A stretch of DNA of 64,000 nucleotides from positions 124,001 to 188,000 of the forward strand of contig NZ_QQOH01000002.1 of assembly GCF_003345655.1 (NCBI RefSeq). Direction: 5' to 3'. A program made the translations under genes and the position numbers. The notes under the pieces are model-generated. The model had not been told where the DNA came from, did no database searches, and saw nothing but the letters and a program-made list of their open reading frames with translations. This stretch comes from Motiliproteus coralliicola. GTDB lineage: Bacteria > Pseudomonadota > Gammaproteobacteria > Pseudomonadales > Balneatricaceae. Of the stretch, positions 1-8,444 are shown one piece after another (positions within the stretch are counted from its first letter, which is position 1; every line of letters begins with the position of its first letter).

Positions 1-127
1 GATGGCGATGGGTATGATGATGCTGTCGCCGATCATTATCTCGCTGCCGTTCAAGTTGATGCTGTTTGTGTTGGTGGATGGTTGGGCGATGGTGATCGGA
101 ACCCTGGCCGCCAGCTTTGGAACCTGA
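1..127 (+). CDS. fliP: Flagellar biosynthetic protein FliP, C-terminal part (partial)
   Basis: This is the 3' end of fliP, cut by the window edge. FliP is an integral membrane subunit of the flagellar type III export gate, assembled with FliQ and FliR. The visible frame, read from base 2, gives about 41 residues ending at TGA 125-127. It includes the Met-rich stretch [18 protein letters not shown] and the hydrophobic tail typical of the FliP C-terminus. fliQ follows after 14 bases and fliR after that, the standard fliPQR order. The start and N-terminal half lie outside the window. Confidence 0.93.
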   Translation, partial: MAMGMMMLSPIIISLPFKLMLFVLVDGWAMVIGTLAASFGT

Positions 128-141
128 CTGAGGGTGCGCCG

Positions 142-411
142 ATGACTCCCGAAGTGGTACTGGATCTTTACCGACAGGCTTTCTTTCTGATCATTCTGAT
201 CGTTGCGGTGCTGGTGGTGCCCAGCCTGGTGGTGGGATTGGTGATCGCAACCTTCCAGGCCGCTACCCAGATCAACGAACAGACCCTGAGCTTTCTGCCC
301 CGTCTGATCGTGACGCTGGCCACCATTATGTGGACCGGTCCCTGGATCGTCAGCGAGATCACCAGCTTCTTTAATTTCCTGTTCCATAACATCCCGATTA
401 TGATCGGCTAG
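142..411 (+). CDS. fliQ: Flagellar biosynthetic protein FliQ
   Basis: FliQ is a small two-helix membrane protein of the flagellar export gate. The product is 89 residues, the usual family length, beginning MTPEVVLDLYRQAFF. There are two hydrophobic segments, at about residues 14-38 and 50-75, with the conserved QINEQTLSFLP between them. The ATG at 142 is chosen because a GAGGG element sits just upstream and homologues begin with this MTPE-type sequence. A longer reading from base 82 would overlap fliP and adds unconserved residues. The gene lies between fliP and fliR in the same transcription unit. Confidence 0.95.
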   Translation: MTPEVVLDLYRQAFFLIILIVAVLVVPSLVVGLVIATFQAATQINEQTLSFLPRLIVTLATIMWTGPWIVSEITSFFNFLFHNIPIMIG

Positions 412-425
412 CAGATCACGGACCC

Positions 426-1202
426 ATGATCGAAATCAGTATTCCGGAACTGGTCGAGATGATGAACGGCTTTCTGTGGCCGTTGTTCCGAATTTCCAGC
501 TTCTTTATGGCGGTGCCGTTGATCGGAACCCAGTTGGTGCCGGTGCGTGTCCGTCTGTCGCTGGCGCTGGCCGTAACCCTGGTGGTGGTGCCATTGCTGC
601 CGCCGATGCCGGTTATCGAAGGATTGTCGCCTGAAATGCTGATAATCATTGTGCAGCAGATGATCATCGGTTTTGTGCTGGGTTTTATGGTGCAGGTGCT
701 GTTCCAGCTGTTTATCGTGGTCGGTCAGGTGATCTCCAACCAGATGGGTCTGGGGTTTGCGTCGATCTCTGACCCGGTCAACGGGGTCAGTGTGGTGGCG
801 TTGTCGCAGCTGTACCTGATGATCGTAATGATGCTGTTTCTGGCCTTTAATGGTCATCAGGTGCTGATCGAAGTGATCGTCACCAGCTTCCATATCATGC
901 CGGTCGGGGCGAGCGTATCGCGTGATGTATTCTGGGAGGTGGCTTCCGCCGGGAGCTGGATGTTCGCCGGGGCGGTGCTGATGGCGTTGCCGGCGGTGAT
1001 CGCGTTGCTGATCGTCAACTTTGCCTTCGGCATCATGACCAAGGCGGCGCCACAGCTGAACGTGTTCGCGATTGGTTTCCCGTTCACGATGCTGTTCGGG
1101 TTGTTTATCGTCTGGGTCAGTCTGGCGGGCTTTCTGGGTCAGTACCAGCGTATTGCATCCCAGGCGCTGGGTGAAATTAGCCGTATGTTGGGTGGGGGAT
1201 GA
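426..1202 (+). CDS. fliR: Flagellar biosynthetic protein FliR
   Basis: FliR is a polytopic subunit of the flagellar export gate and forms the core with FliP and FliQ. The protein has 258 residues, the family length. It opens MIEISIPELVEMMNGF and has about six hydrophobic segments, including QMGLGFASISDP, a conserved FliR region. It follows fliQ by 14 bases. The stop codon TGA at 1200-1202 is shared by one base with the left arm of the inverted-repeat element that separates this gene from flhB. The length is normal, so the element has not truncated the protein. Confidence 0.95.
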   Translation: MIEISIPELVEMMNGFLWPLFRISSFFMAVPLIGTQLVPVRVRLSLALAVTLVVVPLLPPMPVIEGLSPEMLIIIVQQMIIGFVLGFMVQVLFQLFIVVGQVISNQMGLGFASISDPVNGVSVVALSQLYLMIVMMLFLAFNGHQVLIEVIVTSFHIMPVGASVSRDVFWEVASAGSWMFAGAVLMALPAVIALLIVNFAFGIMTKAAPQLNVFAIGFPFTMLFGLFIVWVSLAGFLGQYQRIASQALGEISRMLGGG

Positions 1203-1467
1203 GGGCCTGTTAAGGGTTCTTGAATGGTCTCTGTTGGGGGCTATTCTTTCAGTCCGCAAGGCAGAAGGATTGTAGTGTATTCAATATACAAGAAAGACTG
1301 ATAACGCAGTGGAGTGGAAGAATAGCTCCAGCCCGTCGGGTTGCTCCTGAAAAACACCACTCGTTGTTGCGTGTCGCTTATTTAGAGCGACTAAACCGCG
1401 CTCAACGCGCCTAGATTGGTGTTTTTCAGCAGCAACAGAGACGTTTCAAGAACCCTTAGCAGGCCCT
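1202..1467. repeat. MITE-like inverted-repeat element between fliR and flhB
   Basis: This 266-bp non-coding insert has long imperfect terminal inverted repeats. The left arm, 1202-1236 (AGGGCCTGTTAAGGGTTCTT and onward), pairs with the right arm, 1433-1467 (ending AAGAACCCTTAGCAGGCCCT), with only a few mismatches. Inside, 1340-1360 (GTTGCTCCTGAAAAACACCA) pairs with 1416-1436, and GGGCTATTCTTTC near 1239-1251 pairs with GAAGAATAGCTCC at 1317-1329. A palindrome TGTATTCAATATACA lies near 1277-1291. The element fills the whole fliR-flhB gap and its right end supplies the flhB leader. It could be a non-autonomous mobile element or a structured RNA. No transposase and no clear target-site duplication were seen. 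Confidence 0.72.
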
Positions 1468-1470
1468 TAG

Positions 1471-2607
1471 ATGGCAGAACAGGAAACCGGTCAGGAAAAA
1501 ACCGAAGAACCCACGCCCAAACGGATCAAGGATGCCCGTGAAAAGGGCGATGTAGCTCGCTCCAAAGAGCTGACTACTACGGTGGTGCTGCTGGCGGCGG
1601 CGTTGGGGTTGATGGTGTTCGGTCCGGGCATTGCGCTGAGTCTGGAGCGGATTCTGCGGCGTAATCTGACGTTGGATCGCAGCGACCTGTTTGATACCGA
1701 GCTTATGTTTGCCAACCTTAATTCGGCCGTGATCGAGATGACCTGGGCGATGATGGCGCTGTACGCTGTCATCGTACTGGCGGCCATCGTCGGCCCGATC
1801 GCCCTGGGTGGTTGGAATTTCAGTAGAAAGGCGATAGCGCCCAAATTCAGTCGAGTTAATCCGTTATCGGGGCTGAAGCGGATGTTCTCGATGAAAGCGT
1901 TGATCGAGCTGCTAAAAGCGCTGGCCAAATTCCTGGTGGTGGGTGCGCTCTGTGTGGTTATTCTGTTGCTGCAGCAGCCGGACCTGCTGGGGATGGGGGA
2001 TGAGCCTCTTATCCCGGCGATGCGTCATGGTCTGGAGGTGTTGGGCTGGGCCTTTGTATTGATGTGCTCGACGATGATCCTGATCGCTGCTGTTGATGTG
2101 CCGTTTCAGCTATACGACTATCGCAAGAAGCTGAAGATGACGCTGCAGGAGGTCAAGGACGAGATGAAGAACACCGAGGGTAAGCCCGAGGTGAAAAGTC
2201 GTATACGTCAGTTGCAGTATGAGATGGCGCAGCGTCGGATGATGAGCGAGGTTCCGGAGGCGGATGTGGTCATCACCAACCCGGAACACTATGCGGTGGC
2301 GCTCAAGTACCAAGAGGGTGGTAGCTCGTCGGCGCCGATGCTGGTGGCAAAAGGGGTCGATGAGTTGGCGTTGAAGATCCGAGAGGTCGCGGTCGATAAC
2401 GAAGTGCCCATCCTGACAGCACCGCCGCTGGCGCGGGCGATCTACTACAGTACCCAGCTCGAAGATGAAATTCCCGAAGGTCTGTATGTGGCGGTGGCCC
2501 AGGTGCTGGCCTACGTCTACCAGTTGCGCGAGTATCGTGCTCGCCGTGCCGACAAGCCGGTTGTCCCCACAGAATTTGCCATTCCCGATGAGTTGAAGCG
2601 CGATTAA
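1471..2607 (+). CDS. flhB: Flagellar export switch protein FlhB
   Basis: FlhB is the membrane protein of the flagellar export apparatus that switches substrate class after autocleavage in its cytoplasmic domain. The protein has 378 residues. A charged N-terminus (TGQEKTEEPTPKRIKDAREK) is followed by four transmembrane segments between about residues 30 and 215 and then the cytoplasmic domain. The autocleavage region reads ITNPEHYAVAL around residue 270. The Asn-Pro pair cut in the family is intact, but the third position is Glu rather than the common Thr. Translation starts at ATG 1471, only three bases after the inverted-repeat element, with at best a weak GCAGG Shine-Dalgarno that comes from the element. 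Confidence 0.96.
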   Translation: MAEQETGQEKTEEPTPKRIKDAREKGDVARSKELTTTVVLLAAALGLMVFGPGIALSLERILRRNLTLDRSDLFDTELMFANLNSAVIEMTWAMMALYAVIVLAAIVGPIALGGWNFSRKAIAPKFSRVNPLSGLKRMFSMKALIELLKALAKFLVVGALCVVILLLQQPDLLGMGDEPLIPAMRHGLEVLGWAFVLMCSTMILIAAVDVPFQLYDYRKKLKMTLQEVKDEMKNTEGKPEVKSRIRQLQYEMAQRRMMSEVPEADVVITNPEHYAVALKYQEGGSSSAPMLVAKGVDELALKIREVAVDNEVPILTAPPLARAIYYSTQLEDEIPEGLYVAVAQVLAYVYQLREYRARRADKPVVPTEFAIPDELKRD

Positions 2608-2705
2608 TCTGACGCTCTATTCCTAGAAAGTATTCGCTCTCTCCTTTTGTTTATTTAGCGCTTCGTTTGAAGTGATGTTTCCCTTTGCAGTCAGAAAAGT
2701 GACGC

Positions 2706-2721
2706 TGGCAGGATTTTTGCA
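2706..2721 (+). promoter_or_regulatory. Sigma-54 promoter upstream of flhA
   Basis: The sequence TGGCAGGATTTTTGCA matches the -24/-12 consensus (TGGCAC-N5-TTGCA) with one change, and has exactly 10 bases between the GG and the GC. It lies about 85 bases before flhA in an otherwise gene-free gap of about 200 bases. In Pseudomonas and Vibrio, flagellar operons starting with flhA are driven by sigma-54 with FleQ/FlrA-type activators, so position and sequence agree. Confidence 0.8.
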
Positions 2722-2807
2722 TTTATTTCAGATTAAGGGTTTTATTTCGTCAAAAAACTGACGAATTGTCCGGTTGCATCTGAAGTTGAGTAGCAAAGTT
2801 GGCACGA

Positions 2808-4901
2808 ATGGCGTTGGCAAATAATTTTCGCAGTCTGAGTCAGGGGAATTTGGGGATTCCGCTGCTGCTGCTGGTGGTGTTGGCGATGGTCACGCTGCCG
2901 ATGCCGCCGTTCCTGTTGGATGTGCTCTTTACCTTCAATATCGCGCTGTCGCTGGTGGTGTTGCTGGTGGCGGTATATAGCCTGCGGCCGCTCGATTTTG
3001 CGGTGTTTCCCACCATTCTGTTGGTGGCGACGCTATTACGGTTGGCGCTGAACGTCGCCTCGACCCGGGTCGTGTTGCTGGAGGGTCATCAGGGTGGCGA
3101 CGCGGCCGGTAAGGTGATCGAAGCCTTCGGTGAGGTGGTGATCGGCGGTAACTATGTGGTCGGTCTGGTGGTGTTCGCGATTCTGGTGATCATCAACTTC
3201 GTTGTGGTGACCAAGGGTGCCGGGCGGATCTCCGAAGTCAGCGCTCGCTTTACCCTGGATGCGATGCCGGGTAAGCAGATGGCGATCGATGCCGATCTGA
3301 ATGCCGGTCTGGTCGGGCAGGAAGAGGCCAAAGAGCGGCGTCGAGAAGTGACCCAGGAAGCCGACTTCTACGGCTCGATGGATGGTGCCAGTAAGTTTGT
3401 TCGCGGTGACGCCGTGGCCGGTATCCTGATCCTGGTGATCAATATCGTCGGCGGGCTGTCGATCGGTATGGCTCAGCATGATCTCGATTTCGAGACCGCG
3501 GTTCGCTTCTATTCGCTGCTGACCATCGGTGATGGTCTGGTGGCGCAGATTCCGTCGCTGCTGCTCTCCACGGCGGCTGCGATTATGGTAACCCGGGTCA
3601 ATACCGCGGTGGATATGGGGGCCCAGGTCTTCGATCAGATGTTCGCCACGCCGCGGGCGTTGGCGGTGGCGGCGGGGATTCTGATCGTGATGGGGTTGGT
3701 GCCGGGGATGCCTCACGTGGCTTTCCTGGGGCTGGGTGGTCTGGCGGCCGGTGGTGCCTACTGGGTCTGGATGCGCAACAAACGTCGTGAAGCCGAGGCG
3801 TTGGCGGCTCCGCCACCTGAGCAGGAACAGCCTGAGGAGACAAGCGAGCCTAAAGAACTGGACTGGGACGATGTTAATCCGGTCGACATGATCGGGTTGG
3901 AAGTGGGCTATCGGTTGATTCCGATGGTTGACCGGGCCCAAGGTGGTCAGTTGTTGGGGCGGATCCGTGGGGTGCGTAAGAAACTGTCGCAAGACCTTGG
4001 CTTTCTGGTGCCGGCGGTTCATATCCGGGACAACCTCGATCTGCTGCCTGGAGCCTACCGGATTACGCTGATGGGGGTCACTGCCGGCGAGGCGGAGATC
4101 TATCCGGATCGCGAGTTGGCGATCAATCCGGGGCAGGTGTTTGGAACCGTCAAGGGGATCGAGGGTAAGGATCCCGCCTTCGGCTTGGCTGCGGTCTGGA
4201 TTGAGCCGGGGCAGAAAGAGCATGCGCAGACATTGGGTTATACCGTGGTGGACGCCAGTACTGTGGTGGCGACCCATCTGAACCAGGTGATGACTACCCA
4301 TGCCTACGAGTTGCTCGGTCATGAAGAGGTTCAGCGGCTGCTGGAGCTTTTGGGTAAGAGTTCGCCGAAGCTGGCCGAAGAGCTGCCGACCAAGCTGCCG
4401 ATCAGCAGTCTGCTGAAAGTGTTGCAGGGATTACTGAAGGAGCAGGTGCCGATCCGTGATATTCGGACGATCGCCGAAAATTTGACGGAGGCGGCAGCGC
4501 TAAGTCAAGATATCGTCACATTATTGTCGTCGGTGCGGGTAGCGCTGTCGCGATTGATCGTGCAGGAGATCTACGGCAACGAGCAGGAGTTGCCGGTGAT
4601 GACCCTGGATCCGCAGCTTGAGCAGCTGCTGCTGCAGTCATTCCAGCAGAGTCAGCAGGGTGGGGGTAGCGATGGCTTGGCGTTGGAGCCGGGGATGGCG
4701 GAGCGTCTGCAGCGCACTCTGGAGGAGTCGGCTGCCCGGCTAGAGGCGGAGGGGCGCTCGGCGGTGTTGCTGGTGGCAGCTCCGATCCGGCCGCTAATGG
4801 CTAAGTTCGTTCGTTACGGTAGCCAGCAGGTGCATGTGCTGTCGTACCAAGAAGTACCGGAAAACAAACAGGTCACCATCGTGGCGACAGTGGGGGGCTG
4901 A
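2808..4901 (+). CDS. flhA: Flagellar biosynthesis protein FlhA
   Basis: FlhA is the large membrane component of the flagellar export gate. Its cytoplasmic domain forms a nonamer that docks substrates and chaperones. The protein has about 697 residues. There are about eight transmembrane helices up to about residue 320, including the FHIPEP-family signature RISEVSARFTLDAMPGKQMA. An acidic linker (PPPEQEQPEETSEPKELDWD) leads into the C-terminal domain. The ATG at 2808 is preferred. A TTG at 2799 (MARMALANN) is possible and neither has a strong ribosome-binding site. A sigma-54 promoter lies upstream. flhF, fleN and fliA follow closely. Confidence 0.96.
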   Translation: MALANNFRSLSQGNLGIPLLLLVVLAMVTLPMPPFLLDVLFTFNIALSLVVLLVAVYSLRPLDFAVFPTILLVATLLRLALNVASTRVVLLEGHQGGDAAGKVIEAFGEVVIGGNYVVGLVVFAILVIINFVVVTKGAGRISEVSARFTLDAMPGKQMAIDADLNAGLVGQEEAKERRREVTQEADFYGSMDGASKFVRGDAVAGILILVINIVGGLSIGMAQHDLDFETAVRFYSLLTIGDGLVAQIPSLLLSTAAAIMVTRVNTAVDMGAQVFDQMFATPRALAVAAGILIVMGLVPGMPHVAFLGLGGLAAGGAYWVWMRNKRREAEALAAPPPEQEQPEETSEPKELDWDDVNPVDMIGLEVGYRLIPMVDRAQGGQLLGRIRGVRKKLSQDLGFLVPAVHIRDNLDLLPGAYRITLMGVTAGEAEIYPDRELAINPGQVFGTVKGIEGKDPAFGLAAVWIEPGQKEHAQTLGYTVVDASTVVATHLNQVMTTHAYELLGHEEVQRLLELLGKSSPKLAEELPTKLPISSLLKVLQGLLKEQVPIRDIRTIAENLTEAAALSQDIVTLLSSVRVALSRLIVQEIYGNEQELPVMTLDPQLEQLLLQSFQQSQQGGGSDGLALEPGMAERLQRTLEESAARLEAEGRSAVLLVAAPIRPLMAKFVRYGSQQVHVLSYQEVPENKQVTIVATVGG

Positions 4902-4949
4902 TGAAAATGGCAGCCGCAACGCAAGGGATAGATCGATTGAGGAAGCACA

Positions 4950-6371
4950 GTGAAGGTTAGGCGCTTTTTTGCCCCGGATATGGGCCAAGCGATGCGACTG
5001 GTGCGTGATGAGGTCGGACCGGATGCGGTGATCCTGTCGAACAACCGGGTTGCCGGTGGTGTGGAGGTGGTGGTGGCGTTGGAGTATGAGCCGGCGGCGA
5101 CCGAGCCGGTGGCGCCGAAGTCGCTGTCAGAGGCGCGCCGGGAGCGGCAGTTGAGTGCGTTGACCGGTGGGCGTAGCGGCAACGAAGCCGGACGTCGATT
5201 GAGTCAGGAGCTGGATCGAACTCGAACTGAACTGGCGCGTCGCAAGGCGGCGCAGGTGTCGGGGGTTTCCTCGGTGCGGCCGATTCAGAATCGACAGCTT
5301 GATAGTCTGGACGACAAGGCCTGGGATGATGTGTTGGCCTCGTTGCGGGCGGACCAGGCGGATGTTGATCCGGTGCCGGTACAGAAGCCTGCGGCACCTG
5401 AGCGGCCGGTGGTGAGCGAGGCGGTCGCACCCCGCGAGAGCGAAGTGCTGCGGGCGATGCGTAGCGAGATCGAAGACCTGAAGCAGATGCTGCGCGAGCA
5501 GATGGCAGCACCGGCGCCGGCTTCGGTCGAGGCAGCTGAGGACCCCGTGTTGGCGCGCCTGCGTAGCCGGCTGCAGCGTGTTGGGGTCAGCGAGACTCTG
5601 ATCGATCGTCTGGCTCAGGCGCTGGAGCCTGGTGTTGATCTGGAGCGGGCCTGGAAGGTATCCCTGTCGCGGATGGTGGAGTCATTGCCGGTGGTGGGTG
5701 AGGATCTGGTCGATCGCGGCGGAATTCTGGCGTTTGTTGGGGCGACAGGGGTTGGAAAAACCACCACAATCGGCAAGTTGGCGGCGCGCTATGTGCTCAA
5801 GCACGGCAGTTCCGGTGTGGCGCTGATTACGACCGACAGTTATCGGATCGCGGCCCATGAGCAGCTGCGGACCTTTGGCCGGATTCTGGATATCCCGGTT
5901 CGGGTCGTGGATGAGGAGCACTCCCTCGATGACGCGCTGCGGTCGTTGCGGGATCGTCGGGTTGTGCTGATCGATACTGCCGGTATCGGTGGATCGGACC
6001 AGCAGCGCGAAGCGCAGCTGGAGATGCTGGCCCAGTCCGGCAGTCGGATCAAAAAACTGCTGGTGCTTCCCTGTACCGCGCAGCAGCAGGTGTTGCAGCG
6101 CTCCTATGATCACTTCAAGTCGATCGGGCTCAATGGCGCGGTGTTGAGCAAGCTGGATGAGTCGGTCAGTCTGGGTGAGGTGATCAGCACGATCATCGAG
6201 CAGCGTTTGCCGTTGGCCTATTTGGCCGATGGTCAGCGGATTCCGGATCATATCGAAGTGGCCAAGGCCAAGACGCTGATTAGCCGCGCGGTGGTATTGG
6301 CCAGTGGTCGCGCGACCGTGCAGCGTGATGACTCCCTGATGCTGCAGCCGCAGCACAGTGATGCGGTTTAG
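4950..6371 (+). CDS. flhF: Flagellar polar-placement GTPase FlhF
   Basis: FlhF is an SRP-type GTPase that sets the polar position of the flagellum and works against FleN. The protein has 473 residues. The N-terminus (MKVRRFFAPDMGQAM) is family-typical. A variable basic/acidic linker follows, and the NG domain starts at about residue 215. The NG domain shows the P-loop GATGVGKTTTIGKLAARY, the DSYRIAAHEQL motif, DTAG and SKLDE. Translation starts at GTG 4950, preceded by GAGGAAG. It lies between flhA and fleN in one operon. Confidence 0.95.
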   Translation: MKVRRFFAPDMGQAMRLVRDEVGPDAVILSNNRVAGGVEVVVALEYEPAATEPVAPKSLSEARRERQLSALTGGRSGNEAGRRLSQELDRTRTELARRKAAQVSGVSSVRPIQNRQLDSLDDKAWDDVLASLRADQADVDPVPVQKPAAPERPVVSEAVAPRESEVLRAMRSEIEDLKQMLREQMAAPAPASVEAAEDPVLARLRSRLQRVGVSETLIDRLAQALEPGVDLERAWKVSLSRMVESLPVVGEDLVDRGGILAFVGATGVGKTTTIGKLAARYVLKHGSSGVALITTDSYRIAAHEQLRTFGRILDIPVRVVDEEHSLDDALRSLRDRRVVLIDTAGIGGSDQQREAQLEMLAQSGSRIKKLLVLPCTAQQQVLQRSYDHFKSIGLNGAVLSKLDESVSLGEVISTIIEQRLPLAYLADGQRIPDHIEVAKAKTLISRAVVLASGRATVQRDDSLMLQPQHSDAV

Positions 6372-6382
6372 GGAGCATAGTG

Positions 6383-7207
6383 ATGAATGCGACCCATCCT
6401 GCTCAAGTCATTGCCGTCACCGGGGGTAAAGGAGGGGTCGGTAAAACCAATGTGTCGGTCAATCTGGGGGCGGCATTAGCCCAAGCCGGACGTCGGGTTG
6501 TGTTGATGGATGCAGACCTCGGTTTGGCCAATGTCGATGTGCTGCTCGGGCTTCGGCCGGAAAAAACCATCGCCGACCTGCTGGCCGGAGACTGTCTATT
6601 GAGTGACATCATGGTTTCTGCCGGTGAGCGCTTTAATATAGTTCCAGCTTCATCGGGAACTCAGTCGCTGGTGGACTTGAGTGCGCACGAGCATGCCGAG
6701 CTGATCCACGCCTTCGCGGAAATCGCCGACGAAGTGGATGTGCTGATAGTCGATACGGCTGCCGGCATCTCCGAATCGGTGATCAGCTTTGTTCGGGCTG
6801 CCCAGGAAGTGATGGTGGTGGTCTGCGATGAACCGACCTCGATCACCGATGCTTATGCGCTGATCAAGTTGCTGAACCGGGATTACGGTATGAGTCGTTT
6901 CCGGGTTTTGGCGAATATGGTGCGATCGGAACAGGAAGGTCGCAATATGTTCGCTAAGCTAACCACAGTGACCGACCGCTTTCTGGATGTGACGCTTCAA
7001 TATGTAGGGTCCATCCCTTATGATGAGTCGGTACGTAAAGCGGTGCAAAAACAGCAACCTGTGTTTAATGCCTTTCCGCGGAGCAAGTCCTCAGTGGCGA
7101 TCGGTAAGCTGGCTTCCAAGGTGGTGAGCTGGCCGTTACCTTCGACGCCGCGAGGGCACTTGGAATTTTTTGTCGAGCGACTGGTGCGCACTGCGCTTCA
7201 GCGCTGA
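6383..7207 (+). CDS. fleN: Flagellar number regulator FleN (FlhG), MinD-like ATPase
   Basis: FleN/FlhG is a MinD/ParA-type ATPase that limits flagellar number, in Pseudomonas by antagonising FleQ. The protein has 274 residues. It carries the deviant Walker A motif GGKGGVGKTNVSVNLG at about residues 14-29, DADLGLANVDVLLGL, and DTAAGIS as the switch region. The C-terminus is amphipathic, as in membrane-binding MinD relatives. ATG 6383 has GGGAG at proper spacing; an upstream GTG at 6380 is less likely. The gene sits between flhF and fliA. Confidence 0.95.
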   Translation: MNATHPAQVIAVTGGKGGVGKTNVSVNLGAALAQAGRRVVLMDADLGLANVDVLLGLRPEKTIADLLAGDCLLSDIMVSAGERFNIVPASSGTQSLVDLSAHEHAELIHAFAEIADEVDVLIVDTAAGISESVISFVRAAQEVMVVVCDEPTSITDAYALIKLLNRDYGMSRFRVLANMVRSEQEGRNMFAKLTTVTDRFLDVTLQYVGSIPYDESVRKAVQKQQPVFNAFPRSKSSVAIGKLASKVVSWPLPSTPRGHLEFFVERLVRTALQR

Positions 7208-7223
7208 TGACCTTAGGGGATGC

Positions 7224-7934
7224 ATGTACGATTCTCGTGGGGGTGAAGCCCAGGCCGATCTGGTTGAAAGGCATGCCCCGCTGGTCAAGCGGATTGCCCA
7301 TCATCTGATGGCGCGTCTACCGTCAAGCGTGGTGCTTGATGACCTGATTCAGTCCGGCATGATCGGGCTGCTGGAGGCCGCACGTAAATACGACCCGTCT
7401 AAGGGGGCCAGTTTCGAAACCTATGCCGGGATTCGGATTCGCGGTGCCATCATCGATGAAGTGCGAAAAGGGGACTGGACGCCGCGTTCGGTGCACCGTA
7501 ACAGTCGTCGTGTCGCCGAGTGCATTCAGACGGTAGAAGCGCGTACCGGTCGTGATGCTCAGGATGCCGAGGTGGCCGACGAGATGGGTGTCAGCCTGCA
7601 AGATTACCATTCGTTGTTGAAGGACAGCTCCAGTAGTCGGCTGTTCAGCTTTGACGAGATGCGCGAAAGTACCGATACCTCAGCCGGAGAGGAGGTGGCC
7701 AGCGACGACGCACCACCTGATGCGCTGCAGGAAGACGAGGCATTTCAGCGGGCGTTGGCCGATGCCATTGCGGGATTGCCGGAGCGTGAGCAACTGGTCT
7801 TTGCGCTCTATTACGATGAAGAGTTGAATCTCAAAGAGATCGGCCAGGTGTTAGGGGTCAGCGAATCGCGGGTCAGTCAGATACATTCCCAGGCGGCATT
7901 ACGCTTGAGAGCACGGCTGGAGTCCTGGCGTTGA
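7224..7934 (+). CDS. fliA: Flagellar sigma factor FliA (sigma-28)
   Basis: FliA directs RNA polymerase to late flagellar and chemotaxis promoters. The protein has 236 residues. Region 2 contains DDLIQSGMIGLLEAARKYD and FETYAGIRIRGAIIDEVRK. Region 4 contains LNLKEIGQVLGVSESRVSQI, the -35-binding helix-turn-helix. ATG 7224 follows an AGGGG element and gives the conserved N-terminus. A reading starting further upstream would overlap fleN. It is the last gene before a gap carrying a possible sigma-28 promoter, so it could feed expression of the following che-mot genes. Confidence 0.96.
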   Translation: MYDSRGGEAQADLVERHAPLVKRIAHHLMARLPSSVVLDDLIQSGMIGLLEAARKYDPSKGASFETYAGIRIRGAIIDEVRKGDWTPRSVHRNSRRVAECIQTVEARTGRDAQDAEVADEMGVSLQDYHSLLKDSSSSRLFSFDEMRESTDTSAGEEVASDDAPPDALQEDEAFQRALADAIAGLPEREQLVFALYYDEELNLKEIGQVLGVSESRVSQIHSQAALRLRARLESWR

Positions 7935-7967
7935 GCCCGGCGCTCACATTAAATATATTGCTTTTTT

Positions 7968-7994
7968 TAAGGTTTCCATGATTTTGTTCGATAC
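7968..7994 (+). promoter_or_regulatory. Possible sigma-28 (FliA) promoter before cheY
   Basis: TAAGGTTT, 11 bases, then TTCGATAC resembles the FliA consensus TAAAGTTT-N11-GCCGATAA. The spacing is exact, with one mismatch in the -35 element and three in the -10 element; the core CGATA is kept. It lies about 60 bases before the cheY start, in the only notable gap between fliA and the chemotaxis genes. Confidence 0.5.
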
Positions 7995-8051
7995 CTAGTA
8001 GAGTGTGCCGGTATCAACATCATCGAATCGATAGGTAGATTGGAGGTCGCC

Positions 8052-8432
8052 TTGGATAAGAACATGAAGATTCTCATAGTTGATGATTTCTCAACCATGA
8101 GACGGATTATCAAGAACCTGCTTCGAGACCTCGGTTTCAACAATACCGTGGAGGCGGATGACGGCAGTACTGCGTTACCGATTCTGCAGGCTGGAGGCAT
8201 CGACTTTCTGGTGACCGACTGGAATATGCCCGGGATGTCCGGTTTGGAGTTGCTGCAGCATGTGCGCTCCGATCCCAATCTGGCCAAATTACCGGTGCTG
8301 ATGGTGACCGCTGAAGCGAAGCGGGAGCAGATCATTCTGGCGGCTCAGGCTGGTGTTAATGGCTATGTGGTGAAGCCCTTTACCGCAGCGGTCCTTAAAG
8401 AAAAGATCGAAAAGATCTTTGAACGTATTTAA
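8052..8432 (+). CDS. cheY: Chemotaxis response regulator CheY
   Basis: CheY is the single-domain receiver that carries the chemotaxis signal to the flagellar switch. The product is 126 residues. The acidic pair D11-D12, the phosphoacceptor D56 (in [11 protein letters not shown]), Thr in VTAEAKR and Lys in GYVVKPF are all present. The start is taken as TTG 8052. GGAGG lies five bases upstream, and the resulting N-terminus (M)[11 protein letters not shown] matches related CheY proteins. The internal ATG at 8064 is an alternative. cheZ follows 12 bases later. Confidence 0.95.
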   Translation: MDKNMKILIVDDFSTMRRIIKNLLRDLGFNNTVEADDGSTALPILQAGGIDFLVTDWNMPGMSGLELLQHVRSDPNLAKLPVLMVTAEAKREQIILAAQAGVNGYVVKPFTAAVLKEKIEKIFERI

Positions 8433-8444
8433 GGGAGGCTGCCG

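Noticed and set aside
408-1259. Long minus-strand open frame opposite fliR
   Set aside because: Same cause as for flhA: it is antisense to a Val/Leu/Met-rich membrane protein and is very rich in His, Gln and Arg.
3036-4322. Long minus-strand open frame opposite flhA
   Set aside because: Its composition (His, Gln, Arg) is the expected mirror of hydrophobic GTG/CTG-rich codons in flhA, and it has no family resemblance or ribosome-binding site.
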